Shown here piece by piece: positions 32,208 to 40,930 of a DNA stretch of 64,000 nt. The DNA comes from Comamonas piscis (GTDB lineage Bacteria; Pseudomonadota; Gammaproteobacteria; Burkholderiales; Burkholderiaceae_C). Both the position numbers and the translations under genes were made by a program. The stretch spans positions 1,612,001 through 1,676,000 of the forward strand of contig NZ_CP058554.1 of NCBI RefSeq assembly GCF_014109725.1, given 5' to 3'. Numbering within the stretch: the first letter of the stretch is position 1; every line of letters starts with the position of its first letter. The notes under the pieces were generated by a model. That model saw nothing but the letters and a program-made list of their open reading frames with translations. It did no database searches and had not been told where the DNA came from.

Positions 32208-33155
32208 TTAAGCGTACTCGGCTAAGGCCTTGCGCATTTTCTTCATCGCTGCCGATTCGATCTGGCGAATCCGCTCGGCGCTGACGCCGTAGACGGCAGC
32301 CAGGTCGTGCAAGGTCATGCCTCCCGAGCCATCGTCGTTCACCTTGAGCCAGCGCTCTTCCACAATGTGGCGGCTGCGCTCGTCCAAGGTGGCAAGGGCT
32401 TCCTGGATGCCATCGGTCGCCAAGTAATCGCGCTGGCGCGATTCGATCATGGCGGTTGGCTCATGTGATGCATCCGCCAAATAAGCGATGGGACCATAGG
32501 CTTGCTCGCCATCATCGGAGGGGCTGGGATCCAGCAGCACATCACCGCCCGACAAGCGGGTTTCCATCTCCATCACATCTTCGCGCTTGACGTTGAGGTG
32601 GGCAGCCATGGCGTCGATTTCGCTCTCGGACAGGGTTTCGCGGTGCATGGCACCGTCTTCCATGCCAGCTTCGGCCTTGAAGCCTTGCTTCATCGAGCGC
32701 AGATTGAAGAACAGCTTGCGCTGGCTCTTGGTGGTCGCCACCTTGACCATGCGCCAGTTCTTCAGAATATATTCGTGGATCTCGGCCTTGATCCAGTGCA
32801 TGGCGTAGCTGACCAGGCGCACGCCCTGGTCCGGGTCAAAGCGCTTGACGGCCTTCATCAGACCGACATTGCCTTCCTGGATCAGATCGCCGTGTGGCAG
32901 GCCGTAACCCATGTACTGGCGCGCAATGGACACCACCAGACGCAGGTGCGACAGCACCAAGCGGCCAGCGGCTTCGACATCGCCGTTTTCCTTGAGTTTT
33001 TTGGCATATCCCAGCTCTTCCTCGGGGGTGAGCATGGGGATACGGTTGGCCGCAGTGATGTAGGCGTCCAGGTTGCCCAGGGGTGGTACCAACGACCATG
33101 GGTTTGCAGGAGCCAGTGCGGTAGAAATGGTGGCGGCTCCAGAATGAGTTGTCAC
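32208..33155 (-). CDS. rpoH: RNA polymerase heat-shock sigma factor sigma-32
   Basis: Sigma-32, which directs RNA polymerase to heat-shock promoters. Region 1.2 starts at VPPLGNLDAYITAANRIPMLTPEEELGYAKKL; region 2 has LVLSHLRLVVSIARQYMGYGLPHGDLIQEGNVGLMKAVKRFDP. The RpoH box QRKLFFNLRSMKQ, diagnostic of sigma-32, is present, and region 4.2 ends with LHDLAAVYGVSAERIRQIESAAMKKMRKAL. I chose GTG at 33155 (315 residues) because AAAGGA lies eight or nine bases upstream; an ATG at 33185 would add ten residues but has no ribosome site. Sigma-32 of this group has a 20-30-residue Ala/Thr-rich N-terminal extension, as here. The gene stands alone with its own terminator. Confidence 0.96.
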   Translation of the reverse strand: MTTHSGAATISTALAPANPWSLVPPLGNLDAYITAANRIPMLTPEEELGYAKKLKENGDVEAAGRLVLSHLRLVVSIARQYMGYGLPHGDLIQEGNVGLMKAVKRFDPDQGVRLVSYAMHWIKAEIHEYILKNWRMVKVATTKSQRKLFFNLRSMKQGFKAEAGMEDGAMHRETLSESEIDAMAAHLNVKREDVMEMETRLSGGDVLLDPSPSDDGEQAYGPIAYLADASHEPTAMIESRQRDYLATDGIQEALATLDERSRHIVEERWLKVNDDGSGGMTLHDLAAVYGVSAERIRQIESAAMKKMRKALAEYA

Positions 33156-33522
33156 GCTAGAAGTCCTTTCGTCTATGCGATACATAGTAACACCGGTAGG
33201 AGTCCCTTGATGCTGTGGGAGTTCCCTCCAAATGCTGCGGTATTTGTGGGTTTAAGATTCAACTAAGAATCGCCGTAATCGTTGCCAATCAAGAAGAGTT
33301 TGCTCCTGTTTTTGAAGGTCTTCAACTTTCTTTACGGTGCCGATGACGGCGCGCTGAGCGGGTGTCTGACACCCGATCGCGCGTTATGGCCGGTTGGAGT
33401 GGCTGGCCTGTGGATAAGTTCCCGGCACATCCCTAAAAACATGGATAAATAACCAGTGCCTTTCTGATCGGGATGCAGCCCTTAAACTGCAGCATGTTTG
33501 ATCAGAATCATGGAGTTGAGGC
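33156..33522. promoter_or_regulatory. Divergent region between rpoH and cutA; no gene seen
   Basis: About 370 bases upstream of both rpoH and cutA. It contains a perfect dyad TTGAAG-GT-CTTCAA at 33312-33325 and several AT-rich patches, but no reading frame with protein-like content. Promoters for both genes must lie here. I cannot assign specific -35/-10 elements or a DnaA box with confidence. Confidence 0.45.
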
Positions 33523-33885
33523 ATGGATAACTTTGCGATGATGCCTGGCCCTGCCGGCGTGAGCTTTGTGGCCTGGGCCAGCACGACGGTGGATAGCGAA
33601 TCGGCCGCCCACACGCTGGCGCAGGCGGGGGTGAAAGCCCGTTTTGCTGCCTGCGCGCAGGTCGAGAAGATCCATTCGCACTACTGGTGGGACGGTCAGT
33701 TGCAACAGGGCGATGAATGGCGCATCACCTGGAAAACCACGCCGCAGCGCCTGACAGCCTTGCAGCTTTTGCTGATGCCACTGCACCCCTATGCCTTGCC
33801 GCAGTGGCTATGGGGTGAGAGCCAGGCCAGCCCTGCCTACGCGGCCTGGGTCGCCTCCGAAGTGGGTGCGCCGCTGCAGGTCTGA
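33523..33885 (+). CDS. cutA: CutA divalent-cation tolerance family protein
   Basis: A 120-residue CutA1-like protein, a small trimeric cytoplasmic protein linked to divalent metal tolerance. The ferredoxin-like fold is recognised from VSFVAWASTTVDSESAAHTLAQAGVKARFAACAQV and the conserved KIHSHYWWDGQLQQGDEWRITWKTT, ending with LHPYALPQWLWGESQASPAYAAWVASE. Several members bind copper through a Cys/His pair in the AACAQ region. It starts after GGAGTTGAGGC and is probably monocistronic. Confidence 0.9.
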   Translation: MDNFAMMPGPAGVSFVAWASTTVDSESAAHTLAQAGVKARFAACAQVEKIHSHYWWDGQLQQGDEWRITWKTTPQRLTALQLLLMPLHPYALPQWLWGESQASPAYAAWVASEVGAPLQV

Positions 33886-33897
33886 AGCTGATCTGGC

Positions 33898-34677
33898 TCA
33901 AACAGGGATGACGGCCACGCCCTGGGCGTCCAAGGCTGCCAATGCCTCGTTGTTGTTGGAATAGGCGTTGGTAATCAGGGTCTGGTTGGCCGTGGCGCAG
34001 GCCACCGCATAGCGGCTGCGCAACCCAATCTTGCTGTAATCGGCGAGCACCACCAGCGACAAGGATTGCTCGGCCATCGCCGTGGCCAGGCTGGCCTCGT
34101 GCTCGTTGCCAAAAGTGATGCCGTCTTGCGCGCTGATGCCCACGGGCGAGAGCAGGGTGACGTCGGCACGGTAGCGCCGGATTTCGTTGAGGGTGACCTC
34201 GCCATAGGTGCAGGGGATTTCCGGGTTGGTATCGCCACCCAGCAGCACCACGCGCATGGCGTTGCTTGCACCAGCGCTTGCCTGGGTGCCGGCCAGCTTG
34301 AGGGCTACGGTGATGGAGTTGGTCACGACGACCAAGCGGCTGATCAGGCTGAGCTCTTCGGCCAGGATGGACGTGGTGGTGCCGGCATCGATAAACACCA
34401 TCTGGCCCGGCTGCAAGCGCTTGACCGCTGCCTTGGCGATGGCGCGCTTCTCTGCCACGCGCAGCGCCTGGCGCTGCACAAAAGGGGGCTCGTCCTGCGT
34501 GACGCGGGCGACGCCGCCATGCACGCGCCGCACCAGGCCCATGGATTCGAGTGCCAGCAGATCCTGGCGTACCGTTTCGCGGGAGACCTGCATATCCTGG
34601 ATGAGTCTGTCGGTGCTGAGCCGGTCAATGGAGGCCAGCAGTGACTGGATGCGGATAAATCGGTCTTCTTGCAGCAT
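33898..34677 (-). CDS. DeoR family transcriptional regulator
   Basis: A 259-residue DeoR-type repressor. The N-terminal helix-turn-helix is ERFIRIQSLLAS-like with LIQDMQVSRETVRQDLLALESMGLVRRVHGGV, the family hallmark. The C-terminal effector domain (KRLQPGQMVFIDAGTTTSILAEEL, VVTNSITVALKLAG, LLGGDTNPEIPCTYG, VLADYSKIG) senses a phosphorylated sugar in characterised members. No sugar operon is adjacent: it is downstream of the secreted phosphatase gene on the same strand, separated by 128 bases with three hairpins. Its target is unknown. Confidence 0.92.
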   Translation of the reverse strand: MLQEDRFIRIQSLLASIDRLSTDRLIQDMQVSRETVRQDLLALESMGLVRRVHGGVARVTQDEPPFVQRQALRVAEKRAIAKAAVKRLQPGQMVFIDAGTTTSILAEELSLISRLVVVTNSITVALKLAGTQASAGASNAMRVVLLGGDTNPEIPCTYGEVTLNEIRRYRADVTLLSPVGISAQDGITFGNEHEASLATAMAEQSLSLVVLADYSKIGLRSRYAVACATANQTLITNAYSNNNEALAALDAQGVAVIPV

Positions 34678-34805
34678 GGATGCATTTCCTTAAGGGGGCA
34701 GGCCGCCTGTCGGGCGGCCTGCGCAATTTTGCAGTACGGCCCTGAACGGCCGTATGTAAGGCTGGAGGCACAGCCGCAGAGCGATATGCTGCGGCCAGGC
34801 CTTCT
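34678..34805. repeat. Intergenic block with three perfect hairpins
   Basis: Three separate perfect inverted repeats in 128 bases: GCAGGCCGCC/GGCGGCCTGC (34698-34722, 10 bp, 5-base loop), TACGGCC/GGCCGTA (34735-34754, 7 bp, 6-base loop) and GCCGCAG/CTGCGGC (34773-34795, 7 bp, 9-base loop). None is followed by a strong uridine run on either strand. They lie between the phosphatase stop and the DeoR start and could stabilise or attenuate the transcript. Confidence 0.7.
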
Positions 34806-37800
34806 TTAGCGGCGGCGCGCTGCCGCTGCACCTGCCATCAGCAGCAGCGATGCGAGCAGCAGGGCCAGCGGCTGGTTCACCGGCACCGGGCGGGCGGCTT
34901 CCGTCGGCGGCACCACCACGTCGGCTGGCACTGCCACCAGCACCGGATCGACGATGGCACCGTTGACCAAACCGTCTTCATCGAGCGGACCGCCGTCAGT
35001 GACGGTGTAGCTGACCACGCCGCCGGCAATGCTGGCGCCGGCGATCTCGCTCACTACACGCTGTCCATCTGCAGTGGTGTGTACCTTCATGACCCGGCTG
35101 TTGGCGGGCAGATCAGCTGGCACCGCCAAGCGGACCTGAGCGCTGAAGCCTTCATGGGCGCAGCCCGAGAGCGTGAAGGACAGCAGACCGGTGGCGGCTT
35201 TCAGACCGGCGGGCAGCAGGTCGGCCGGCACGGGGCTGACGCTGGCGTTGGACTGGTCGCAGCGGGTGGCGGCCTGGATGTTCAGGTCCATCGCGGGCAG
35301 GTTGCCACCAGGGCTGGGCAGTTGGGTGTCGATCAGGTCTTGCACCGGAGGCTCGGGTTCCGGCGCGGGGTTGCCCAGCTCGAAGGAGCCGGTGGCACTC
35401 CAGTCGGACCAGTTCAGGTGTGTATCTCGCACCCGCACACGCCAGTACCAGCGCTCATCCTGGCCCAGTTGCAGCACTTGCGCTGGCTGGCCCTGGAAGG
35501 GGTCCAGGGCGGAGCCCTTGCTGCCATCAGCTTTTGCCAGCTGCGCATAGCACTGGCGGCCGCCCTGGCGTGCTGCGCCGCTGTCACCGTCTTCGTCCCA
35601 CTTGTAATCGCAGCTCCAGCGGTCACGCAGGCTGTTGCCGCCGGCAATGATGGCGGTGGTCAGCTTGCCGCGGGCGGTGCCCGCATCCACATTCGGGTAG
35701 ACGCGCTTGGGGTTGGCCAGCAGCTGGCCCAGGGGCAGGGTGGCGATATCGGCATCCTTTTGCGTGTTGACGCGCACACCGTTCACGTAGGTCCAGTTCT
35801 CGCGGCGCGTGTCATTGCCCCAGACGTCGTAGACCGCTTGACCGGCGGCAAACTGCGGGTCTTGGGAGACTTGCCACTGCGCTTCATACAGAGCCGGGGC
35901 AGCATCAGTGCGGTAGGCCAGTTGCACCGTGGCAGGATCGACCTGACCGAGCTTGGCCTGGACGAGTGCGGGCTTCAGCGCCAGCGCTTCGCTGGTGACT
36001 TCGATGCTGTCATCGGGCGTGGCGCTGGTGGTGGAGGCGCCCAGGTCGTAGCGCTTCCAGGTGAGGGCCGGGGTGGCGCTGCCAAAGCTGGCTTCCAAGG
36101 TGCCATAGCCAAAGCTGAGCTTGGTGTTGGCGATGACATCCAGATCGCTGTCGTCGTCTTGCTTGGCGCCTTCCAGTGCGCCGCTGCCCGAGGCCACATT
36201 CAGCCAGAGGTGGCGGCTGTTCATCGAATTGCCGCGCTCATAGAAATGCACATGGCCGTTGAGGTTGGCGGTGATGGCGCCGGTGCTGCGGCCATAGTCT
36301 TCCATCTGCGCGATGAAATCACAGGTGGCCAGCACCTCGCCCTGGCGCCACTTTTCGCTCAGGCAGGGGTAGTGGTTGAGCAGCACCATGTAGGGCTTCT
36401 TGTCCACGCGGGTCTGGGCCATCAGTCCGGTAAACCAGTTCAGGTGCTCTTGCATATAGGCGGCGCGGAAGAGACCCCGGCCGTTGTCATACCCAGTCCA
36501 GCCGCCGGTGTTGTGCATGGCGGAGGCGGGGTTGAAATCGCTGCCGACAATGCGCATGCCCAGGTAGTCCAGCGCGTACCAGTGCAGCGGATGCGTAGGC
36601 GATCCGTTGGCGGGCATGCGGTTGAAGTACTGGCGGTAGGTCTTGGCCCAGGTCTTTTCTGCCCCTGCACTGGCTTGCTCGCCGCCAAAGTACTCGTGGT
36701 TGCCAGGCGAAGGAATCAGCGGCACATAGGCCGAGATGGCAGCCAGCGGGCCGAAGAACTGGTCCTTCCAGTTGCTGCGGGTGCCGCCTGAGCCGACCAG
36801 GTCGCCGGGCACCATGAAGCCGGCCAGGTGCTGCGCGCATTGGGCTGCAGCGCCTGCGCAGTCGTTGTTGATGATGCCTTGGGTGATGTTCTTGAGGCGG
36901 TTGGCCAGGCCGTCCTGGGTGTCTGACACGACCGCGAACTTGGCCTTGGCGACGCCATCGTTGTCACGTGGCCAGGTCTTGAACTGGAAGGGACCGGCCA
37001 GCTTGGGCGCAGCGCTGCTGCCGGTCACCACCGCGTACTCATAGAGCGTGTTCGATTGCAGACCGGCGATGTCGGCAAAAAAGATGCTGCTGTCGGCAAA
37101 ATCACCGACCGGGTTCTTGGCGGGCAGTAAGGTGTAAGGTCCGGTGCTGCCGGCCAGGCGCCACCAGATGGTGGGGGCGGACTCGGTGGTCTCCAGCATC
37201 ACGGCCATGTGGTCGGGGCCGGGGTTTTGCAAGGTCGGGCCCACGGTCAGCGCGGGCGCGTTGGCGGTGTTGGGCAGCTTGGCGGGGTCAAAGGGCTTGG
37301 GTGGCTCGCTGCTGGTTTGCGTCAGCACCACATCATCGAGGCCCCAGTACCAGTTGTTGTCAGTGTTCAGGTAGCTGAAGCGCAGGCTGACCTTCTTGGC
37401 ACCGGCGGGGACGCTGAAGGCCAGGTTCTCGTTCTGGTTCAGGCGCGAGGCGCTGGTCTCATGCAGCAGGGTCTGGACGCTGCTGTCATCAAACACGGCC
37501 TCGACCTTGATGCTCTCCTTCTTGGTGGAGCCCATCTGGAAGTGGCTGAGAAAGCCCAGCGTGTAGCTGCCGCCACCCAGCACCGCAATGCTGGGGCTTT
37601 CCATCACGGTGCTGAAGTACAGACCGCTGTTGGGCCGCAGGCCATCCGATTCGGCCACCGCGATCTTGCCGTTGGCCTTGGTGAGTTTGGCGCGATCGCC
37701 ACCCGAGACCTGGGTCGTCCAGTAAGTCGGCGTGACAAACTTCCAACCCAGCCAGGGCAGTTTGGCGGCGCTGGAGCGGCCGCTGGTAGCCACCGTGTCG

Positions 37801-37973
37801 GCATTCTCCAGGCGCAGGGTCCAGCCGGCCGGGCCGGTGGTACCCAGGCCGGCAGGTGCATCCGCGCCCGCCGCATCAAAGTTCTCGCTAAAGACCACCG
37901 TTTGGGCCAGGGCCAGTCCGCTGACTGCCCAGAGCCCGGCGGCACACAGTTGCCGCAAGCTTGCTAATTTCAT
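34806..37973 (-). CDS. Secreted purple-acid-phosphatase-like metallophosphoesterase with C-terminal sorting-type tail
   Basis: A 1055-residue exported protein. Signal peptide MKLASLRQLCAAGLWAVSGLALA; a beta-rich N-terminal domain (to about 225); a fibronectin-like PAP N-domain (about 240-335); and a calcineurin-type metallophosphatase (about 343-600). The phosphatase motifs are VVSDTQDG, GDLVG (390-394), GNHEYFG (424), LLNHYPC (533) and LNGHVHFYER (573-576). Further beta domains follow. Then comes a segment with LLSFTLSGCAHEGFSAQVRLAVP and SYTVTDGGPLDEDGLVNGAIVDP that matches the choice-of-anchor U pattern. The end is P-x-hydrophobic helix-RRR (LALLLASLLLMAGAAAARRR), as in exosortase-type or related sorting signals. 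AGGAGA six bases before the ATG at 37973 fixes the start. The natural substrate is unknown. Confidence 0.9.
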   Translation of the reverse strand: MKLASLRQLCAAGLWAVSGLALAQTVVFSENFDAAGADAPAGLGTTGPAGWTLRLENADTVATSGRSSAAKLPWLGWKFVTPTYWTTQVSGGDRAKLTKANGKIAVAESDGLRPNSGLYFSTVMESPSIAVLGGGSYTLGFLSHFQMGSTKKESIKVEAVFDDSSVQTLLHETSASRLNQNENLAFSVPAGAKKVSLRFSYLNTDNNWYWGLDDVVLTQTSSEPPKPFDPAKLPNTANAPALTVGPTLQNPGPDHMAVMLETTESAPTIWWRLAGSTGPYTLLPAKNPVGDFADSSIFFADIAGLQSNTLYEYAVVTGSSAAPKLAGPFQFKTWPRDNDGVAKAKFAVVSDTQDGLANRLKNITQGIINNDCAGAAAQCAQHLAGFMVPGDLVGSGGTRSNWKDQFFGPLAAISAYVPLIPSPGNHEYFGGEQASAGAEKTWAKTYRQYFNRMPANGSPTHPLHWYALDYLGMRIVGSDFNPASAMHNTGGWTGYDNGRGLFRAAYMQEHLNWFTGLMAQTRVDKKPYMVLLNHYPCLSEKWRQGEVLATCDFIAQMEDYGRSTGAITANLNGHVHFYERGNSMNSRHLWLNVASGSGALEGAKQDDDSDLDVIANTKLSFGYGTLEASFGSATPALTWKRYDLGASTTSATPDDSIEVTSEALALKPALVQAKLGQVDPATVQLAYRTDAAPALYEAQWQVSQDPQFAAGQAVYDVWGNDTRRENWTYVNGVRVNTQKDADIATLPLGQLLANPKRVYPNVDAGTARGKLTTAIIAGGNSLRDRWSCDYKWDEDGDSGAARQGGRQCYAQLAKADGSKGSALDPFQGQPAQVLQLGQDERWYWRVRVRDTHLNWSDWSATGSFELGNPAPEPEPPVQDLIDTQLPSPGGNLPAMDLNIQAATRCDQSNASVSPVPADLLPAGLKAATGLLSFTLSGCAHEGFSAQVRLAVPADLPANSRVMKVHTTADGQRVVSEIAGASIAGGVVSYTVTDGGPLDEDGLVNGAIVDPVLVAVPADVVVPPTEAARPVPVNQPLALLLASLLLMAGAAAARRR

Positions 37974-38070
37974 GGAATCTCCTGCCTTCAAGGCCGATGT
38001 TGTGAATGCATGTTTTCACCAGGAAGTGCAAAAAATAACAAGATTGCATGAAATTACCATGACGAAGGTA

Positions 38071-38102
38071 AAGAAAAAGCCCTGCTCCAGAGGGCAGGGC
38101 TT
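38071..38102 (-). terminator. Intrinsic terminator of ftsY
   Basis: Perfect 9-bp stem AAGCCCTGC (38077-38085) and GCAGGGCTT (38094-38102) with an 8-base loop. On the minus strand the stem is followed by a uridine-rich run. It lies 25-55 bases past the ftsY stop. Confidence 0.8.
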
Positions 38103-38126
38103 GTGTGTGGGAAGTCCGTTTGCCGG

Positions 38127-39353
38127 TCAGGCCAGCAGTGCCTGCGCAAATTCCTTGGCGCTGAAGGTTTCCAGGTCTTCGACTTTTTCACCCACGCCGA
38201 TGAAGTACACGGGGATCGGGCGCTCTTGCGCAATGGCGGCCAGCACACCGCCCTTGGCCGTGCCATCGAGCTTGGTGACGATAAGGCCCGTCAGCTGCAG
38301 CGCATCATCAAAGGCGCGCACCTGGTTGAGGGCGTTCTGGCCGGTATTGCCATCGATGACCAGCAGCACCTGGTGCGGTGCGCTGCCATCGGCCTTGGTG
38401 ACCACACGCTTGATCTTCTTGAGCTCTTCCATCAGGTGCAGCTGGGTGGGCAAGCGGCCGGCGGTATCGACCAGCACGACGTCCTTGCCCCGGGCCTTGC
38501 CAGCGGTGACGGCATCAAAACTGACGGCAGCCGGGTCGCCACCTTCCTGGCTGATGATCTCGACCGTGTTGCGGGTGGCCCAAACGCCCAGCTGCTCGCG
38601 CGCGGCAGCGCGGAAGGTGTCGGCTGCGGCCAGCAGCACACTTTGGCCGGCATCGGCCAGGTGCTTGGTCAGCTTGCCGATTGACGTGGTTTTGCCGGCG
38701 CCATTGACACCGGCTACCATGATGACTGTGGGGCTGTGCTCGCCGATGACCAGCGGTTTCTCCAGCGGTGCCAGCAAATCGGCCAGCGCGCTGGCCAGCA
38801 GGTCCTTGACCGCTGCCGGGTCCGTGGTCTTGCTGTCCTTGACGCGCTGCTTGAGGTCGTCCAGCAGATGCGTCGTCGCCTTGACACCGGTATCGGCCAT
38901 CAGCAGCGCTTCTTCCAGCTCTTCGTAGAGCTGTTCATCGATCTTGGTGCCGGTAAAAACCGTGGCAATGCTGGAGCCGGTTTTGCGCAAACCGTTCTTC
39001 AAACGGCCCATCCAGCTGTCGCGGCTGCTGACAGGCTCGGGTGCTATAGTGATAGGAGCTACCGGCGCCTGTGGCGCCTGAACCGATGGGTTTTTTGCCG
39101 CGTTATCCACGGGCAGCGGCGCAGGGGCTGCGGCCTTGCCGCCCAGCCCCAGGCCACGCAACCAACCGGCCTTGGCAGGCTCGGCCACCACGGGGCTCGC
39201 GGGCTCGGCCGTCACCACAGCAGGTGCTGCTGGCGCGGGAGCTGGCGTGGGTGGTGCTGGCGTTGCCGGCAGCGGTGCCGGCGCTGGTCCCGCAGGCGGG
39301 AGCAGAGGTGCTGCGTCGGCAGCGGGAGATTTTTTCTTGAAAAAACTGAACAT
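38127..39353 (-). CDS. ftsY: Signal recognition particle receptor FtsY
   Basis: A 408-residue SRP receptor that docks ribosome-nascent-chain complexes at the inner membrane. The N-terminus (MFSFFKKKSPAADAA) and an Ala/Pro-rich region of about 100 residues form the membrane-binding A domain, here low in the usual acidic content. The N domain follows (RDSWMGRLKNGLRKTGSSIATVFTG). The GTPase G domain has VAGVNGAGKTTSIGKL (G1), AADTFRAAAREQL, VLVDTAGRLPTQ and LTGLIVTKLDGTAKGG. The protein ends IGVGEKVEDLETFSAKEFAQALL. It is divergent from the M16 peptidase pair with only 28 bases between start codons. Confidence 0.96.
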   Translation of the reverse strand: MFSFFKKKSPAADAAPLLPPAGPAPAPLPATPAPPTPAPAPAAPAVVTAEPASPVVAEPAKAGWLRGLGLGGKAAAPAPLPVDNAAKNPSVQAPQAPVAPITIAPEPVSSRDSWMGRLKNGLRKTGSSIATVFTGTKIDEQLYEELEEALLMADTGVKATTHLLDDLKQRVKDSKTTDPAAVKDLLASALADLLAPLEKPLVIGEHSPTVIMVAGVNGAGKTTSIGKLTKHLADAGQSVLLAAADTFRAAAREQLGVWATRNTVEIISQEGGDPAAVSFDAVTAGKARGKDVVLVDTAGRLPTQLHLMEELKKIKRVVTKADGSAPHQVLLVIDGNTGQNALNQVRAFDDALQLTGLIVTKLDGTAKGGVLAAIAQERPIPVYFIGVGEKVEDLETFSAKEFAQALLA

Positions 39354-39381
39354 TGTGCGCTACGTAGAATCAGCCTATTTT

Positions 39382-40827
39382 ATGAAACGTTCCACCATTT
39401 TGCTGGCCTTGATGGCCTCCCTGGGCGCTGGGGCTTCTTCAGCGCTGGCAGCATCGCCGGTTTCCAGCGCTGCCGTTGCCTCCAATTCTGCCGGTGCCCA
39501 GCAGTTCAAACTGTCCAATGGCATGGGCCTGATCGTACAGCCAGACAAGCGTGCGCCAACGGCGGTGCACATGGTTTGGGTGCGCGTGGGCTCGATGGAC
39601 GAGGTCGATGGCCGCTCTGGCCTGGCCCATGCACTGGAGCACATGATGTTCAAGGGCACGGCCACCGTCGCGCCGGGCGATTTCTCGCGCAAGGTTGCCG
39701 CACTGGGCGGGCAGGACAATGCCTTCACCAACCGCGACTACACCGGTTACTACCAGCAGATCCCGTCCGGCAAGCTTGAAGACGTGATGCGCCTCGAATC
39801 GGACCGCTTTGCCAACAACCAGTGGCCTGACAGCGAGTTCAAGAAAGAGATCGAAGTCATCAAGGAAGAGCGCCGCATGCGCACCGATGACAACCCGCGC
39901 GCCAGCCTGATGGAGCAGCTCAATGCCGCGACCTGGCAGGCCTCGCCCTACCACCGGCCGGTGATTGGCTGGATGGGCGACCTCGACTCCATGCACCCCG
40001 ATGATGCCCGCCAGTTCCACCAAGCCTGGTATGTGCCGGAGAACGCCGTGGTCGTGGTGGCTGGCGATGTGGATGTGGACAAGGTCCGCGCACTGGCCGA
40101 AAAATACTACGGCAGCATCCCCGCGCGTGCATTGCCCGAGCGCAAGCCCCGGCCCGAGCCGCTGCAAAAGGGCGAGCGCCGGCTGGACTACAAGGCGCCT
40201 GCCGAGCAGGCCTATGTGGTGATGAGCTTCAAGGTGCCCGACCTGCGCAATCTGGTGGAGCCTAAGGACAGCGACAAAGATGCCATGGCGCTGCTGATGC
40301 TGGGGTCTGTCCTCAGCGGCTATGACGGCGCACGTCTGGACCGCCAGCTGACCCAGGGCGCCAACCGCGTGGCCGATGCCACCTTCAGCGGCTCCAGCGT
40401 GGTCAACCGGGGGCCTTCGACCTTCTTGCTCGGCGGCGTGCCATCGCAAGGCAAAACTGCCAAGGATGTGGAGACCGCCTTGCGCGCCGAGGTCGCCCGA
40501 GTCGCCAAGGACGGTGTCGGCGAGGGAGAGCTGGAGCGGGTACGTACCCAATGGCAGGCCTCTACCGTGTATGAGCGCGACTCGGTCTTTGGCCAGGCCA
40601 ATGACCTGGGCTCCAACTGGGCGCTGGGTTTGCCGTTGGATACCAATGACAAGCTGCTGAGCTTGATGAAGACGGTGACCGCCGCCCAGGTGCAGGCAGT
40701 GGCTGCGCGCTATTTTGGCGATGACCAGATGACGGTGGCCACCCTGGTGCCCCAGCCCTTGACCGATGCCGACCGCGCTGCGCAAAAGCGCAGTGGTGCG
40801 GCGGCCAAGGATGGCGCCGTGCACTGA
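39382..40827 (+). CDS. M16 family zinc metallopeptidase (active subunit)
   Basis: A 481-residue pitrilysin-family protease exported by a signal peptide (MKRSTILLALMASLGAGASSALA). The inverted zinc motif HxxEH is intact at residues 83-87 (LAHALEHMMF), with the third ligand expected in EFKKEIEVIKEERRM. The two homologous halves of the family are recognisable, with YVPENAVVVVAGDVD in the middle. Mature bacterial enzymes of this type degrade peptides in the periplasm, usually as a dimer with an inactive partner; the next gene encodes such a partner. The start at 39382 gives the signal peptide; the frame is open farther upstream into ftsY antisense. Confidence 0.93.
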   Translation: MKRSTILLALMASLGAGASSALAASPVSSAAVASNSAGAQQFKLSNGMGLIVQPDKRAPTAVHMVWVRVGSMDEVDGRSGLAHALEHMMFKGTATVAPGDFSRKVAALGGQDNAFTNRDYTGYYQQIPSGKLEDVMRLESDRFANNQWPDSEFKKEIEVIKEERRMRTDDNPRASLMEQLNAATWQASPYHRPVIGWMGDLDSMHPDDARQFHQAWYVPENAVVVVAGDVDVDKVRALAEKYYGSIPARALPERKPRPEPLQKGERRLDYKAPAEQAYVVMSFKVPDLRNLVEPKDSDKDAMALLMLGSVLSGYDGARLDRQLTQGANRVADATFSGSSVVNRGPSTFLLGGVPSQGKTAKDVETALRAEVARVAKDGVGEGELERVRTQWQASTVYERDSVFGQANDLGSNWALGLPLDTNDKLLSLMKTVTAAQVQAVAARYFGDDQMTVATLVPQPLTDADRAAQKRSGAAAKDGAVH

Positions 40828-40930
40828 CGAAACGCCCAGGGACCGGTGCGGCAGTTGGCCCGCCGGTTCTGTATTGTTTTCACCAGGACCTGTCGCAATT
40901 GGCGCCAGGCCCTGGCTAGCAGAGATACCC

